A stretch of 64,000 bases of DNA, taken from assembly GCA_002706685.1 (NCBI GenBank), contig PALV01000021.1, forward strand, positions 62,001 to 126,000, read 5' to 3'. The notes under the pieces were generated by a model. The model searched no databases. It saw nothing but the letters and a program-made list of their open reading frames with translations, and was not told the DNA's origin. Positions 1-14,000 of the stretch are shown here, piece after piece. The translations under genes were made by a program, and so were the position numbers. The stretch comes from Gammaproteobacteria bacterium (GTDB lineage Bacteria > Pseudomonadota > Gammaproteobacteria > Pseudomonadales > Pseudohongiellaceae). Positions within the stretch are counted from its first letter, which is position 1; each line of letters opens with the position of its first letter.

Positions 1-283
1 TGGCAACCGGGCGAACCACAGTGGCAGCCGAGCCCACCTGCCCCTGACTGGTGCTGGCGCTCTGCGGGGCTGGCGAAGCCGTTGCGGGATTCCGTGCAAC
101 GCCGCTGCCACTCTGGCCGCTGCTGAGGATTTCCGCGCGCTGACGCTCAAGGTTGTTACTTCTGTCATCGACAGGCGCTTCATAGCTGCTGCTGCATGCC
201 ACCAGGAATGAAAGTGCTCCCGCCAGGCTCCACTGCAACCAGCCACGCTGGCGCGCCCCCTGGGCAACTCCGATGTACGACAT
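1..283 (-). CDS. nlpD: NlpD-like murein hydrolase activator lipoprotein, N-terminal fragment
   Basis: Only about 94 N-terminal residues lie in the window; the gene runs off the left edge. The start MSYIGVAQGARQRGW is followed by a hydrophobic segment ending in the lipobox FLVAC-SSS, so a lipoprotein signal peptide with lipidation of that Cys is expected. After it comes a Ser/Gln/Ala-rich low-complexity linker. NlpD activates the amidase AmiC at the outer membrane during cell separation, using LysM and degenerate M23 domains that would lie beyond the edge. The assignment rests on the lipobox, the linker style and the position downstream of pcm, where nlpD (then rpoS) normally lies. Another lipoprotein cannot be excluded because no LysM domain is visible. 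Confidence 0.6.
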   Translation of the reverse strand, partial: MSYIGVAQGARQRGWLQWSLAGALSFLVACSSSYEAPVDDRSNNLERQRAEILSSGQSGSGVARNPATASPAPQSASTSQGQVGSAATVVRPVA

Positions 284-385
284 ACCACTCTCCTGCAGAC
301 TCACTGCGATGGAAGCTGTTGAGGCCGTCTGTTTACGGCACTGTGTGTATTTTGACGGTATTTTATTATGCGCGCGAGTTATTGT

Positions 386-1252
386 TTATGCGCGTTGAGT
401 GTAGCGGGCAAACAACACAATGACAGCCGCACCAAGCCCTGACAGGGCCACAGCAAGCAGCTGCCCGCTTACGCCAGCGCTCGCAACAAGCTCATTGCCA
501 GGCCACAAAACGATCAGCGAAGCTGCCAGCATACCCGTCAGGACTGCATAAGTCTGTTCGCGATAATAGTAGAAAGTCAAAGACAGCACATGCGAGAAGG
601 ACAATAGTCCAATTGCACAGCCGGCAGCAAAAACAGCGATTACCGGCAGGTTGAAGTCACGCAGTGCATCCAGCACATACTCATAAACGCCCAGCAACAG
701 CAGAATGAAGGCACCCGAGATGCCCGGCAGTATCATGGCACAGATGGCAATCAGACCACTGAAAAAAATATATACCAGCGAATCGCTGCCCGCTGCTGGA
801 TTAAGCAGCGCCGTCAGCCCTGTCACTGCGAAACCCAGACAGAACAACAGGACTTTTATCATCGACCACATACCCACCTGCTTGTTCAGCAGCCAGGATG
901 AGGCCAGGACCAGTCCCATGAAAAAAGCCATCACCAACATAAAGTGATGTTCCAGCAGATAAAGCACCAGATTTGCCATCAACAGCAGACTGCCAAGAAT
1001 GCCCAGTCCCAGCGACAACAGAAACGCTCCATCGATGTGAGTCCAAAGTGCTCGCGGCCCCTGCTTCCAGAGCAGGCTGAGCGCCACCGGATTGCAGCGA
1101 CGCAGGGCGTTTACCAGCTGCTCATAGATCCCGGTGATTACCGCGATGGTGCCACCCGATACGCCCGGTACAGCGTCGGCAACTCCCATCGCCATTCCTT
1201 TCAGAAATACCGACAATCTGGCCCTGGCACTGGTTTCTCTGGGGAACGACAT
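386..1252 (-). CDS. DUF368 polytopic membrane protein, PopT-like undecaprenyl-phosphate translocase
   Basis: This is a 288-residue polytopic inner-membrane protein. The family hallmark appears twice: PGVSGGT near residue 30 (after VADAV) and PGISGAF near residue 178. This suggests an internal duplication of a half-membrane element. DUF368 (PopT) proteins have been reported to recycle the C55 lipid carrier undecaprenyl phosphate across the membrane for peptidoglycan and O-antigen synthesis. The start codon directly abuts the pcm stop (TGAATG), so it is very likely translationally coupled to pcm. It lies just upstream of nlpD, a cell-wall gene, which fits an envelope role. The fold family is certain; the transport function is inferred from family work. 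Confidence 0.85.
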   Translation of the reverse strand: MSFPRETSARARLSVFLKGMAMGVADAVPGVSGGTIAVITGIYEQLVNALRRCNPVALSLLWKQGPRALWTHIDGAFLLSLGLGILGSLLLMANLVLYLLEHHFMLVMAFFMGLVLASSWLLNKQVGMWSMIKVLLFCLGFAVTGLTALLNPAAGSDSLVYIFFSGLIAICAMILPGISGAFILLLLGVYEYVLDALRDFNLPVIAVFAAGCAIGLLSFSHVLSLTFYYYREQTYAVLTGMLAASLIVLWPGNELVASAGVSGQLLAVALSGLGAAVIVLFARYTQRA

Positions 1253-1939
1253 TCAGTACTGAACCTGTCCAATATAAAGTGGGACGAAATTAACGGCTTC
1301 CAGCACCTGAGTGTGAAACTCATCACCCTGTCGCTGAATCAGACGCAGCTCCTGGCTGCCTTTTTCACGCCCTACTGGTATCACCAGTCGTCCACCGTCA
1401 GCCAGCTGCTCAAGCAGCTCGGCAGGTACATGCTGAGGGGCAGCGGCAGCCACGATAGCATCAAAGGGGCCATGCTCAGGCCAGCCCAGGCTGCCATCAT
1501 CATGTTTGCTGCGTACATTCCTGATCTTCAGCAAGCCAAGATTTTTTCTGGCTTTATCCAGCAGCGGCTGAATTCTCTCGACTGTCCAGACACGATCTGC
1601 CAGTTGCGCAAGGATGGCTGTCTGATACCCACAGCCTGTTCCGACCTCCAGTACACGCGGCAATTTACTGCCATCACTGGCGCGGCCAGCCAATACGGCT
1701 TCGGTCATTCTGGCCACTACGTAAGGTTGCGATATGGTCTGGTTGTAACCAATTGGCAGTGCAGTATCTTCGTAGGCCCGGTGAGCCAGTGCTTCATCCA
1801 GAAATATATGTCGCGGCGTCGTTCGCATGACATCCAGTACCGCCCAGTTCTTGATACCGCGATCCAGCAGAGACGCAATCATGCGTTCCCTGGTACGTTG
1901 TGATGTCATGCCAATTCCGGCGAGATTTATGGTATTCAC
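1253..1939 (-). CDS. pcm: Protein-L-isoaspartate O-methyltransferase
   Basis: Pcm methylates the abnormal L-isoaspartyl residues of aged proteins using S-adenosylmethionine, which starts their repair. The 228-residue product has the family segment GYNQTISQPYVVARM and the SAM-binding glycine motif EVGTGCGYQTA. The start taken is a GTG; an ATG ten codons downstream (1909) has an equally plausible CCGGA upstream. In most gammaproteobacteria surE lies between truD and pcm. Here only 29 bases separate the two and surE is missing. The stop is fused to the DUF368 start. The call is secure; the exact start is not. Confidence 0.95.
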   Translation of the reverse strand: MNTINLAGIGMTSQRTRERMIASLLDRGIKNWAVLDVMRTTPRHIFLDEALAHRAYEDTALPIGYNQTISQPYVVARMTEAVLAGRASDGSKLPRVLEVGTGCGYQTAILAQLADRVWTVERIQPLLDKARKNLGLLKIRNVRSKHDDGSLGWPEHGPFDAIVAAAAPQHVPAELLEQLADGGRLVIPVGREKGSQELRLIQRQGDEFHTQVLEAVNFVPLYIGQVQY

Positions 1940-1968
1940 TGCTTACCTGCAAAAATGTTGTTGGTTCT

Positions 1969-3108
1969 TTACGCCTGACTATAGTCGAGCAGTTCGTGCA
2001 GCACCGCTGTTGCAAAACAACCCGCGGGAAGTTCAAAACTCAGCTCCAACTGGTCGCTGTCAAAAAAGCGATAGTGTAAACGCTTGACCGGCAAGCGCAA
2101 GCTACGCCTTTGCTGTTCCAGGCCTGCTCTCTCGAGACCATGGCACAGTGTCGGCCAGCGCAGACAGCATGCCTGCTCCAGAGCCCTGGTTCCACCCAGG
2201 CTGCGCAATGCTCCCTTTCCCCACAGTGGTCCGGTAGGATGGATATCCATGCGAGACAGTCGTTCAGGCAAGGCCGGATCTTCGCTATCAGCCAGGAAAA
2301 CGCTGCCGGTCCCGTCGAGATTCATCACATCACCATCGAGCAGCGAATCCCAGTTGCCCTGCTGGACGCGCGCGGCCAATACCGCGTTGAACAGAGAGGA
2401 TCTTGCAGCGGAAAGCCACATGCTGCGTTGTGTTCGTGAAGCCCGGGGAACCCGATTTTCTTCAGAACGCTTTGCCAAAGTATCAAGATAGGCAAATGCA
2501 TTTTCTATATTGTCGAAACCAAAACGCTGTTCACCAAAATAGTTGGGAACACCCTGACTGGCAATGCTTTGCAGGCGGCTGGACAATAACAACTCGGGCG
2601 AAGAATCTGTTCCGCATTTTGACCGGAGGCCTGTCAGTCGCAGCCGAAAATGATTCGCCCCATGACTACCGCGGCGCAGTTTGCGGCTATTGCGGCTGAC
2701 AGCAAGAATTTTCAGGTTATCGCTGTCCAGTTCTTGAATAATGGACTCGGACAAGGATTTATCGTGAATGCTGAACCACTGGCTGCACACTCCTTGCTTG
2801 TCTTTTAGCCCGGAGTAGCTGATTCGCTTTAACGGCACACCGGTAACTTCGGTTATGCGCTGGGCAACATCAAGGGTTGTCAGCATCGTTTTTTGTACCT
2901 GCACCCAGACATGTTCGCCCTGCCCGGTGCAATTGAATCCAAGCACTTCATCGACAACAAAATCGCCTGGTGTCTTTTTAAAGACACCTGTTACCTCTGT
3001 TGCGCCCAGCGCATGAGGCAACCGCGCCATCAATGCAATGAGATCTGCCTGTTCCGCCTCAGTAACAACGCCCTCGGCCTGTTCGTTGTGAAGATCAGTC
3101 ACGGGCAA
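1969..3108 (-). CDS. truD: tRNA pseudouridine(13) synthase TruD
   Basis: TruD makes pseudouridine at position 13 of tRNA-Glu. The family segments are clear: KKTPGDFVVDEVLGF near the N terminus, SYSGLKDKQGVCSQWF containing the catalytic Asp of the GLKDK motif, and the NYFGEQRFG segment. The longest reading (379 residues) begins with TTG and overlaps the ispF stop by 14 bases. A GTG at 3102 or the ATG at 3027 (352 residues, closer to the 349 of E. coli TruD) are alternatives, so the N terminus is uncertain. It lies between ispF and pcm in the usual order except for the missing surE. Confidence 0.95.
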   Translation of the reverse strand: MPVTDLHNEQAEGVVTEAEQADLIALMARLPHALGATEVTGVFKKTPGDFVVDEVLGFNCTGQGEHVWVQVQKTMLTTLDVAQRITEVTGVPLKRISYSGLKDKQGVCSQWFSIHDKSLSESIIQELDSDNLKILAVSRNSRKLRRGSHGANHFRLRLTGLRSKCGTDSSPELLLSSRLQSIASQGVPNYFGEQRFGFDNIENAFAYLDTLAKRSEENRVPRASRTQRSMWLSAARSSLFNAVLAARVQQGNWDSLLDGDVMNLDGTGSVFLADSEDPALPERLSRMDIHPTGPLWGKGALRSLGGTRALEQACCLRWPTLCHGLERAGLEQQRRSLRLPVKRLHYRFFDSDQLELSFELPAGCFATAVLHELLDYSQA

Positions 3109-3595
3109 GCAAAACCACTGCGTATGCCTCGATACCCTCTCGGCGACCTACAAACCCCATACCCTCAGTAGTTGAGGCCTTGACATTGACCGCACTGACA
3201 GGCAATTCCAGCAGCCCGGCAATGACCTCACACATGCCGGGTATGGACGCGGCCATTCTGGGCGTCTGCGCAAGAATTGTAGAGTCGAGGTTGACCAGTT
3301 GCCAGCCATCCTCGCGCGCCATCTGGAAAACAGATGATAGCAGCCGTCGACTATCGGCGTTGCGGAAAGACTCATCATTGTCCGGAAAATGTCGACCAAT
3401 ATCACCTTTGCCAATAGCGCCAAGAATGGCATCACAGACAGCGTGCAACAGTACGTCACCGTCGGAGTGTGCCAGCAGGCCCCTGTCATGCGGCACCTGT
3501 ACGCCACCAATCATTAAGGGTCTTCCGTCATGTGGTTCGGCAAACCTGTGTGCATCGTAGCCGTGACCGACTCGTATATTGCTAAATACCGACAT
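3095..3595 (-). CDS. ispF: 2-C-methyl-D-erythritol 2,4-cyclodiphosphate synthase
   Basis: IspF catalyses the fifth step of the non-mevalonate (MEP) isoprenoid pathway, cyclising CDP-methylerythritol phosphate with release of CMP. The 166-residue product shows the metal-binding RVGHGYDAHRF start, the LLAHSDGDVLLHAVCDAILGA segment and the C-terminal KASTTEGMGFVGRREG motif. Length matches the family (about 160). It follows ispD with a 3-base gap and overlaps truD, so the three are probably cotranscribed. Together with dxr and uppS in the same block it links isoprenoid supply to envelope synthesis. Confidence 0.97.
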   Translation of the reverse strand: MSVFSNIRVGHGYDAHRFAEPHDGRPLMIGGVQVPHDRGLLAHSDGDVLLHAVCDAILGAIGKGDIGRHFPDNDESFRNADSRRLLSSVFQMAREDGWQLVNLDSTILAQTPRMAASIPGMCEVIAGLLELPVSAVNVKASTTEGMGFVGRREGIEAYAVVLLARD

Positions 3596-3598
3596 TCA

Positions 3599-4363
3599 TC
3601 AATTCCTGTCTTTGACTGTCTGTTGACCAGCTGTAATGGCCTGCGCCTGCAGAATCAGCTCGGCCAACGCCAGGTCTTCGGGGTAGGTAATTTTGATATT
3701 GTCTTTACTGCAGGGAACAAGAACCGGCTTAAGGCCTGCAAGCTCCATGGCAGATGATTCATCAGTGATAAGCTCACCGCGGGACTCACTCTGCTGCAGT
3801 GCCGCTATCAAATCCGCTACCCGAAACAATTGTGGTGTACATGCTGCCCACATTTCACGCCGATCGACCGTATTGGCAACACAGGCAATCTTCTCTCCGG
3901 CGCCTCCGACAGTATCCTGAGCTTTCTTCAATGTGTCAGAGACGACCGTTGCCAGCAGGCCGCCTGGCGCGTGATCTGTCAGGCAGGCTTCAATCAGACG
4001 ATTGACATCCGTTGTCCGGACGCAAGGTCGTGCAGCGTCATGGACCAGCACCCAGTCATCCCCACTGGAACGCGCCGCGATATCGCACAGACCTGACAGA
4101 ACGCTTTGCCAGCGCTCGCTGCCACCCTGGCTGATATGAATAGGGGTTTTAATTCTCGATGCGAGGGAATCGGCTATGCTGCGCCCCGTAGCATCGTCTG
4201 ATGACAGCACCAGCTGCAGGCTCGACAGGCCTTCGGTCGAAGCCATGCGCAAGAGACTGTGTTCAAGAACGGTTTTACCCTGGAGGAGGAGATATTGTTT
4301 GGGGATCTGCGCCCCCATCCGACTTCCCAGGCCTGCCGCTGCTACCAGGGCATGGATCGACAT
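3599..4363 (-). CDS. ispD: 2-C-methyl-D-erythritol 4-phosphate cytidylyltransferase
   Basis: IspD transfers CMP from CTP to methylerythritol phosphate, the third MEP-pathway step. The 254-residue protein starts with the nucleotidyltransferase loop AAGLGSRMGAQIPKQYL (the AAGxGxRMG...PKQ signature) and has VHDAARPCV in the middle, where the acidic metal ligand sits. It starts 3 bases after the ftsB stop and is followed closely by ispF. The ftsB-ispD-ispF-truD order is conserved in gammaproteobacteria. Nothing unusual is seen. Confidence 0.96.
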   Translation of the reverse strand: MSIHALVAAAGLGSRMGAQIPKQYLLLQGKTVLEHSLLRMASTEGLSSLQLVLSSDDATGRSIADSLASRIKTPIHISQGGSERWQSVLSGLCDIAARSSGDDWVLVHDAARPCVRTTDVNRLIEACLTDHAPGGLLATVVSDTLKKAQDTVGGAGEKIACVANTVDRREMWAACTPQLFRVADLIAALQQSESRGELITDESSAMELAGLKPVLVPCSKDNIKITYPEDLALAELILQAQAITAGQQTVKDRN

Positions 4364-4366
4364 GGT

Positions 4367-4636
4367 TTATTCAATCAACATGTAAAAAGTTTCGTCTTCA
4401 CCGACCATGCCCAGATCACTCCGGGCACGCTCTTCGATTGCATCCAGGCCATTTTTAAGGTCAAGAACTTCACGTTCCAGCAGCTGGTTGCGTTGACGAA
4501 GAGCCGAGTTCTCAGCCTGCTGGGCAGCAAGCTGTTCCTCCAGCAGGCGCAAATCGCGCACCCCGCCTTCTCCTATCCATAATCGCCACTGAAGCAGCAG
4601 CAATACCACAACCAGGCCGGAAACGATGACCTTCAT
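4367..4636 (-). CDS. ftsB: Cell division protein FtsB
   Basis: FtsB is a small bitopic protein that joins FtsQ and FtsL in the divisome and helps activate FtsWI septal peptidoglycan synthesis. The 89-residue product has one N-terminal transmembrane helix (VIVSGLVVVLLLLQWRLWIG) and then a coiled coil rich in Glu, Leu and Gln (about residues 30-70), followed by the short conserved region ERARSDLGMVGEDETFY. Length and architecture match the family. It sits 10 bases after eno, its usual neighbour in this phylum. Confidence 0.93.
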   Translation of the reverse strand: MKVIVSGLVVVLLLLQWRLWIGEGGVRDLRLLEEQLAAQQAENSALRQRNQLLEREVLDLKNGLDAIEERARSDLGMVGEDETFYMLIE

Positions 4637-4646
4637 ATCGACCTCA

Positions 4647-8511
<3,865 letters not shown>

Positions 8512-8574
8512 TTACCAGAACCGCCCCCCATCGACAAACGAATTCTCTGCTTCATTACAATTGTTCCGATTGGC

Positions 8575-9948
8575 TTATGACGTGCCACCAATCCATTGCG
8601 GGAGAAACCCTGCACCACTGTTGTCGGCCTGAAAGCCCTCGCAGGGGCCTACGCCAGCAACCCATGCAAGCTGCCCGTCTATCCACAGCAGCGGTGTCCG
8701 GTCACGCAGCCATGGCTGGATACGTGCCTCATTCAGCACCTTTTTTAACGACTTGCGTGGCCTGCCCGGCAATTTGGCCTGCTCACCTCCCTGTCGGTAA
8801 GTAATCTGCACTGATGCCTGAGCCGGCCAGTACAGACCACCCCGCAAAACGGGCACCTTTATCAGCACACCATTACCAGGCAGTTGCACACTGTCCTGCT
8901 CAGTTGGCCAGGACTGACCAGCTGCGGGTAGCGCAGATGGTACAAGGCTCTGTCTGATCAGGTATAAAAGCCCGTCATAACGACGCAATTCAAAGCCCTG
9001 CCAGCGCACCACAGGCTGCGCGTCTTCGGCCACCAGCAACAACTCTGCCTGCAATGTCAGCAGCAATGTCCGGGACGGCCAGTCGCCTGTCTGCAACCAT
9101 AACCACTGACGCAGAACCAGCCGTTGCCGGTGCGACGACAGGCTCAACAAGGATTCCAGTCTCAGTACATTCGGGTCCGGACCACGAACCTCTTCCAGCA
9201 AGGTTTCAGCCAGTTCCTGCAGCAATTCATCAGCTTCGCGCTGAACCTCTGCTGCGGCACCAAGCCGCTGCCGCCAGGCTGGCCACTTCTCCGCGAGTTT
9301 CGGCGCTACTTCCAGACGCAAGTGATTGCGTCGAATGTCAACATCCTGATTGCTCTCGTCGGTCACCCAGTTGAGTGACTGGTCGCTGGCAAATTCGGCC
9401 AGCTGCTCTGCGCCCAGGTCCAGCAGTGGTCGCCAGATATGCCCGTCACCCAATTCACGACACCTGGGTATACCCGCCAGACCTCGCGGACCACTGCCTC
9501 GCATCAATTGCAAAAGAACGGTTTCTGCCTGGTCGTCCAGATGATGCGCCGTTAAAAGAACCTCATCACTGCCCAGAATCTCCGAAAAGGCCTGATAGCG
9601 GGCCTGACGCGCACGCATCTCAATACTGCCGGTATCATCAGGGCCCAGTTCCAGTCTGCAGACCTGCAATGGTATCGCCCGATCCCTGCACTGCGTTTCG
9701 CAATGCCGCTGCCAGTCGTCAGCATTGGGCGACAGTCCATGGTTAGCATGGACGGCACGCAGCCCTAGAGGCAGTTGAGCCCCCAACTGCCAGAGCAGAT
9801 GCAGCAATACGGTAGAGTCCCGTCCACCACTAAAAGCAAGCACCAGCTGCCGCTTACGCGGCAACTGGCGCTGTAATTCATCGATAGAGTCGAGAAGTCT
9901 TTGCTGCAAATTCACGTGACGCGCTCCTGCGGACCGCAAAAACAGCAA
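8575..9948 (-). CDS. tilS: tRNA(Ile)-lysidine synthetase TilS
   Basis: TilS converts C34 of the CAU-anticodon tRNA-Ile to lysidine, so that the tRNA reads AUA and is charged with isoleucine. The 457-residue protein has the N-type ATP-pyrophosphatase PP-loop SGGRDSTVLLHLL, the HHLDDQAETVLLQLMRG segment, and C-terminal TilS domains ending around the KLPGRPRKSLKKVLNEARIQPW region. Length matches the family (about 430-450). Starts at 9948 or a GTG at 9915 are both possible. It follows accA by 13 bases; an accA-tilS neighbourhood is also seen in E. coli. Confidence 0.95.
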   Translation of the reverse strand: MLFLRSAGARHVNLQQRLLDSIDELQRQLPRKRQLVLAFSGGRDSTVLLHLLWQLGAQLPLGLRAVHANHGLSPNADDWQRHCETQCRDRAIPLQVCRLELGPDDTGSIEMRARQARYQAFSEILGSDEVLLTAHHLDDQAETVLLQLMRGSGPRGLAGIPRCRELGDGHIWRPLLDLGAEQLAEFASDQSLNWVTDESNQDVDIRRNHLRLEVAPKLAEKWPAWRQRLGAAAEVQREADELLQELAETLLEEVRGPDPNVLRLESLLSLSSHRQRLVLRQWLWLQTGDWPSRTLLLTLQAELLLVAEDAQPVVRWQGFELRRYDGLLYLIRQSLVPSALPAAGQSWPTEQDSVQLPGNGVLIKVPVLRGGLYWPAQASVQITYRQGGEQAKLPGRPRKSLKKVLNEARIQPWLRDRTPLLWIDGQLAWVAGVGPCEGFQADNSGAGFLPQWIGGTS

Positions 9949-9961
9949 TCAGAGCCGGGGC

Positions 9962-10915
9962 TCAGCGAGTGATTCCGTAACTCATCAGACGTCGATAGCG
10001 GCGTTCGATGAGGTTGTCTATCTCCATGTTCTGCAGACGTTCAACCTGATCCACCAGTGATGCCTTGATGTTCTCAGCCATGGTTTTTATGTCCCGGTGA
10101 GCACCACCCAGCGGTTCCGGGATTGTGCTGTCGACGATGCCCAGTTCTTCAAGTCGTTTGGATGTCACACCCATTGCCTCAGCGGCATCAGGTGCGTGTT
10201 CAGCTGACTTCCAGAGAATCGTGGCACAGCCTTCCGGGGTAATGACGGTGTAGGTTGAGTACTGCAGCATATTCAGGTGGTCAGCGATGCCAATAGCGAT
10301 CGCTCCCCCGGAATTTGCTTCACCAGTGACGGTGGCAATCAGCGGCGTTCTGACACGCGACATCATCGCCATGTTTTCAGCAATCGCCTCATTAATGCCG
10401 CGCTCCTCAGCATCAATACCGGGATAAGCCCCGGGCGTATCGATAAAGCTGAGCACTGGCAGCCTGAAACGCTCTGCCATTTCTATCAATCGTCGCGCCT
10501 TGCGGTAGCCCTCGGGGCGCGGCATACCAAAATTGTGTCGCACCTTCTCCTTGGTCCCGCGGCCTTTCTGGTGCCCAATAACCATGACAGGCTTGCCATC
10601 CAGTCGCGCCACACCGCCCACTAATGCCTGGTCATCAGCAAACAGCCGATCACCATGCAGCTCATCAAAGTCGGTGAATATATGCTGGATGTAGTCCAGT
10701 GTATAAGGGCGCAGAGGGTGACGAGCAACCTGGGAAATCTGCCAGGGCGTCAGGTTTGCGTAGATTTTCTCTGTCAGCTTGGTGCTTTTTTCCTGCAGCT
10801 TCTGAATTTCTTCACCGATATTCAACTCATTGTCATCACTGACAAGGCGCAGTTCATTGATCTTGACTTCAAGATCGGCAATCGGTTGCTCAAAATCTAG
10901 ATAATTGGGATTCAT
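9962..10915 (-). CDS. accA: Acetyl-CoA carboxylase carboxyltransferase subunit alpha
   Basis: AccA forms, with AccD, the carboxyltransferase that makes malonyl-CoA, the first committed step of fatty-acid synthesis. The 317-residue product matches the E. coli length (319) and begins [16 protein letters not shown] with a helical N-terminal region. The crotonase-like core shows [24 protein letters not shown] and [10 protein letters not shown]. The gap to dnaE is 138 bases and contains a perfect -10 hexamer, so accA may have its own promoter even though it follows dnaE. Confidence 0.97.
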   Translation of the reverse strand: MNPNYLDFEQPIADLEVKINELRLVSDDNELNIGEEIQKLQEKSTKLTEKIYANLTPWQISQVARHPLRPYTLDYIQHIFTDFDELHGDRLFADDQALVGGVARLDGKPVMVIGHQKGRGTKEKVRHNFGMPRPEGYRKARRLIEMAERFRLPVLSFIDTPGAYPGIDAEERGINEAIAENMAMMSRVRTPLIATVTGEANSGGAIAIGIADHLNMLQYSTYTVITPEGCATILWKSAEHAPDAAEAMGVTSKRLEELGIVDSTIPEPLGGAHRDIKTMAENIKASLVDQVERLQNMEIDNLIERRYRRLMSYGITR

Positions 10916-10943
10916 AGTCGCGTTAAATCAGCCTTTGTAAGAC

Positions 10944-10975
10944 ATTATAGGATCGGATGATAACAAATATCACGC
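10944..10975 (-). promoter_or_regulatory. Candidate accA promoter
   Basis: A perfect TATAAT on the minus strand (10949 down to 10944) lies 28 bases before the accA ATG in the 138-base dnaE-accA gap. The -35 region is weak (around GATATT). The rest of the gap shows no clear terminator. The -10 match is direct; activity is inferred. Confidence 0.4.
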
Positions 10976-11053
10976 CACCCTGTCCCGTCCTGTCATTCAG
11001 ACCCATATCTCCTTTCTGACAGCCAGCTTTCGGCCTGTCCAGCCGCACTGGCA

Positions 11054-14000
11054 TCAGTGCCCGTAAGCGACAGCAACTGACTCACGACCAAACATTTCAC
11101 CCAGCTCCTGCAGCAGGTCCTGCTCTGGCAGCACACACCAGTCATCACCCAGCTGTAACCACCCATCCACGTCCGGTCGCCGATAGCATATGCGCACCCG
11201 GCAAGGCTTCAGCACTGGTTCTGCGTTCTCGTCAGGATCCGTCCCGGTGACCGGTAATGGCCGGCGATAAGGATCAAGGCACGCCGCCAGCCGCTTGCTG
11301 AAGTCGGGGTGCAGCCGGTCGGCGCTCAGTGTCAGCTCAAGCGCACGGGCAAACTTCTGCCGGGCCTGTGTCAGACTCAGTACCTGCCGTGTGCGGCCAC
11401 GCATGCCACCACTGAAATCGTCCATGGACACCTGGCACTCAACCAGCAGGATGGCGTCTTTCTGCAGAAGATCACGATATTGCTCGTACTCTTTTGCAAA
11501 CAGTGACACTTCGAATCGCCCGCTTCGGTCGTCAAGCGTGATAAATGCAATCAGGTCGCCGCGTTGACTGCGCATTGTGCGCATACCGACTACCAGGCCA
11601 GCAACCCACTGAGCTTCTCGTTCCGGCCGAAGATTGGCGATCCGGTCCCTGGTCAGACGTGACAATTCGGGCAGATATTCATCGATGGGGTGACCGCTCA
11701 GATACAGGCCCAGGGTTTCCTTCTCCTCGCGAAGACGTTGCTGCTGGCTCCAAGGCCGGGCCGGTTTGAGCGCTGCTGCATCAGAGGATTCAGTGACAGG
11801 TGCAATATCACCAAACATATCCATCACGCCGGCGGCCTGATTGCGGCTGCTCTGCTCCGCTGCCTGAACAGTGTCGGCGATTGAGGCAAACAACCGTGCA
11901 CGCGCTGTATCTGCATCGGCATCCACCAGGCAATCCATGGCGCCTGCTTTAACCATGGCCTCCAAAGCACGTTTATTGACCGTCTTCAGGTCCACCCGCT
12001 GGCAGAAGTCGAGCAATGACGTGAACGCACCCCCTGCATTACGCGCTTCAATAATGGCGTTGATCGGGCCCTCCCCCAGGCCTTTGATCGCACCAAGGCC
12101 ATAAACCACTTCGCCCTTGTCATTGACGGTAAAATTGTAGGCGCCAATATTCACGCTGGGCTCGACAAGTGGCAGCTCCATTGACCGGCATTCTTCAATC
12201 AGGGTAACCACCTTGTCGGTGTTCTGCATATCGGCCGACAACACCGCCGCCATGAAATAGGCCGGGTAATGCTGCTTCAGCCAGGCAGTCTGATAGGATA
12301 CCAGCGCGTAAGCCGCCGAGTGTGACTTGTTAAAACCGTAGCCGGCAAATTTTTCCATCAGGTCGAAAATGGATCCAGCCAGATCCGCATCCAGCCCATT
12401 GGCAGCCGCACCCTCGAGGAAAATGGAGCGTTGTTTCTCCATTTCTTCCGGTTTCTTTTTGCCCATCGCACGGCGCAGCATATCCGCTTCACCCAGGCTG
12501 TAATTGGCAAGCACCTGGGCAATCTGCATCACCTGTTCCTGATAAAGAATCACACCATAGGTGTTCTTCAATACCGGCTCCAGGTCAGGGTGTGGATAAG
12601 CAACATCCGCACGACCATGTTTACGGTTAATAAAATCATCCACCATTCCCGACTGCAGCGGGCCAGGACGGAACAAGGCCACCAATGCCACGATATCTTC
12701 AAAACAGCTGGGCAACTGGCGACGAATCAATTCCTTCATCCCTCTGGATTCCAGCTGAAACACTGCAGTGGTATCGCCCCGCTGCAGCAGCTGATACACC
12801 CGGGCATCATCCAGTGGGATGGCTGTAATATCGAGAGGATTGTTGTGACGGTCAGGCTCCTGGGCGTTAATCATCTTGATTGCCCAGTCAATAATGGTCA
12901 GCGTTCGAAGACCAAGAAAGTCAAACTTGACCAGCCCGGCGGTTTCCACATCGTTCTTGTCGAACTGAGTGACCAGACCGTCGCCGTTCTCGTCACAGTA
13001 AAGCGGTGAGAAGTCAGTCAGCACCGTTGGCGCAATCACCACGCCACCGGCATGTTTGCCAACATTGCGCGTGATACCTTCGAGTTTAAACGCCATCTCC
13101 ATAATTTCCTGGGCGTCTTCGTCACCTTCGACAAATTCGCGCAGGGCTTCTTCCTGTTCCATAGCCTTGGTAAGCGTCATACCGACTTCAAATGGAATCA
13201 GTTTGGATAACTTGTCCGCCAGACCATAGGATTTACCCTGCACACGTGCCACGTCTCGTACTACAGCTTTGGCAGCCATGGTTCCGAAAGTGATAATCTG
13301 GGACACTGCGTCCTTCCCGTATAGTTCAGCAACGTGCTGAATCACACGGTCACGCCCCTCCATGCAGAAGTCGACGTCGAAATCAGGCATGGAAACCCTT
13401 TCCGGGTTCAGGAAGCGCTCAAACAGCAGGTCATATTTAAGTGGATCCAGATCAGTGATGCCCAGCGCATAAGCTACAATTGACCCTGCGCCCGAGCCTC
13501 GCCCCGGCCCAACCGGCACACCATTGTTCTTGGCCCACTGGATGAACTCCATCACGATAAGAAAATAACCAGGAAATCCCATCTGTATGATGACATCCAG
13601 CTCGAAATCGAGGCGCTTGTAGTACGGCTCACTGAAAGCCATGCAATCGGCATCCTGTGCTTCATAGCTGCGCCCGTGAGATTCATAGAACAGTCTCGGG
13701 AGTCGCTGCTCCAGGCCCTCGCGACTGAGCTGACGAAAGTATTCGTCCATACTCATACCCGGTGGCACAGGATAATTGGGCAGGAAGGGTTTACCCAGCT
13801 CGATATCAAGATTGCAGCGCATGGCAATACTGACGGTATTACTCAGCGCCTCCGGGATATCGGCAAACAGCTCTCGCATCTCATCCGGGGTCTTCAGGTA
13901 CTGCGACTCTGTGTAGTGACGCGGGCGGCGCGGATCATCGAGCGTGCGACGTTCATGAATGCACACTCTCACTTCATGTGCTTCAAAATCTTCCGGCTTG

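Noticed and set aside
944..1903. A 319-codon open frame on the plus strand opposite pcm and the DUF368 gene
   Set aside because: It is antisense to two well-conserved genes, has low-complexity Gln/His/Ser composition, no ribosome-binding site and no recognisable domain.
12431..13009. A 192-codon frame on the plus strand within dnaE
   Set aside because: It is a shadow of the dnaE coding sequence with no independent support.
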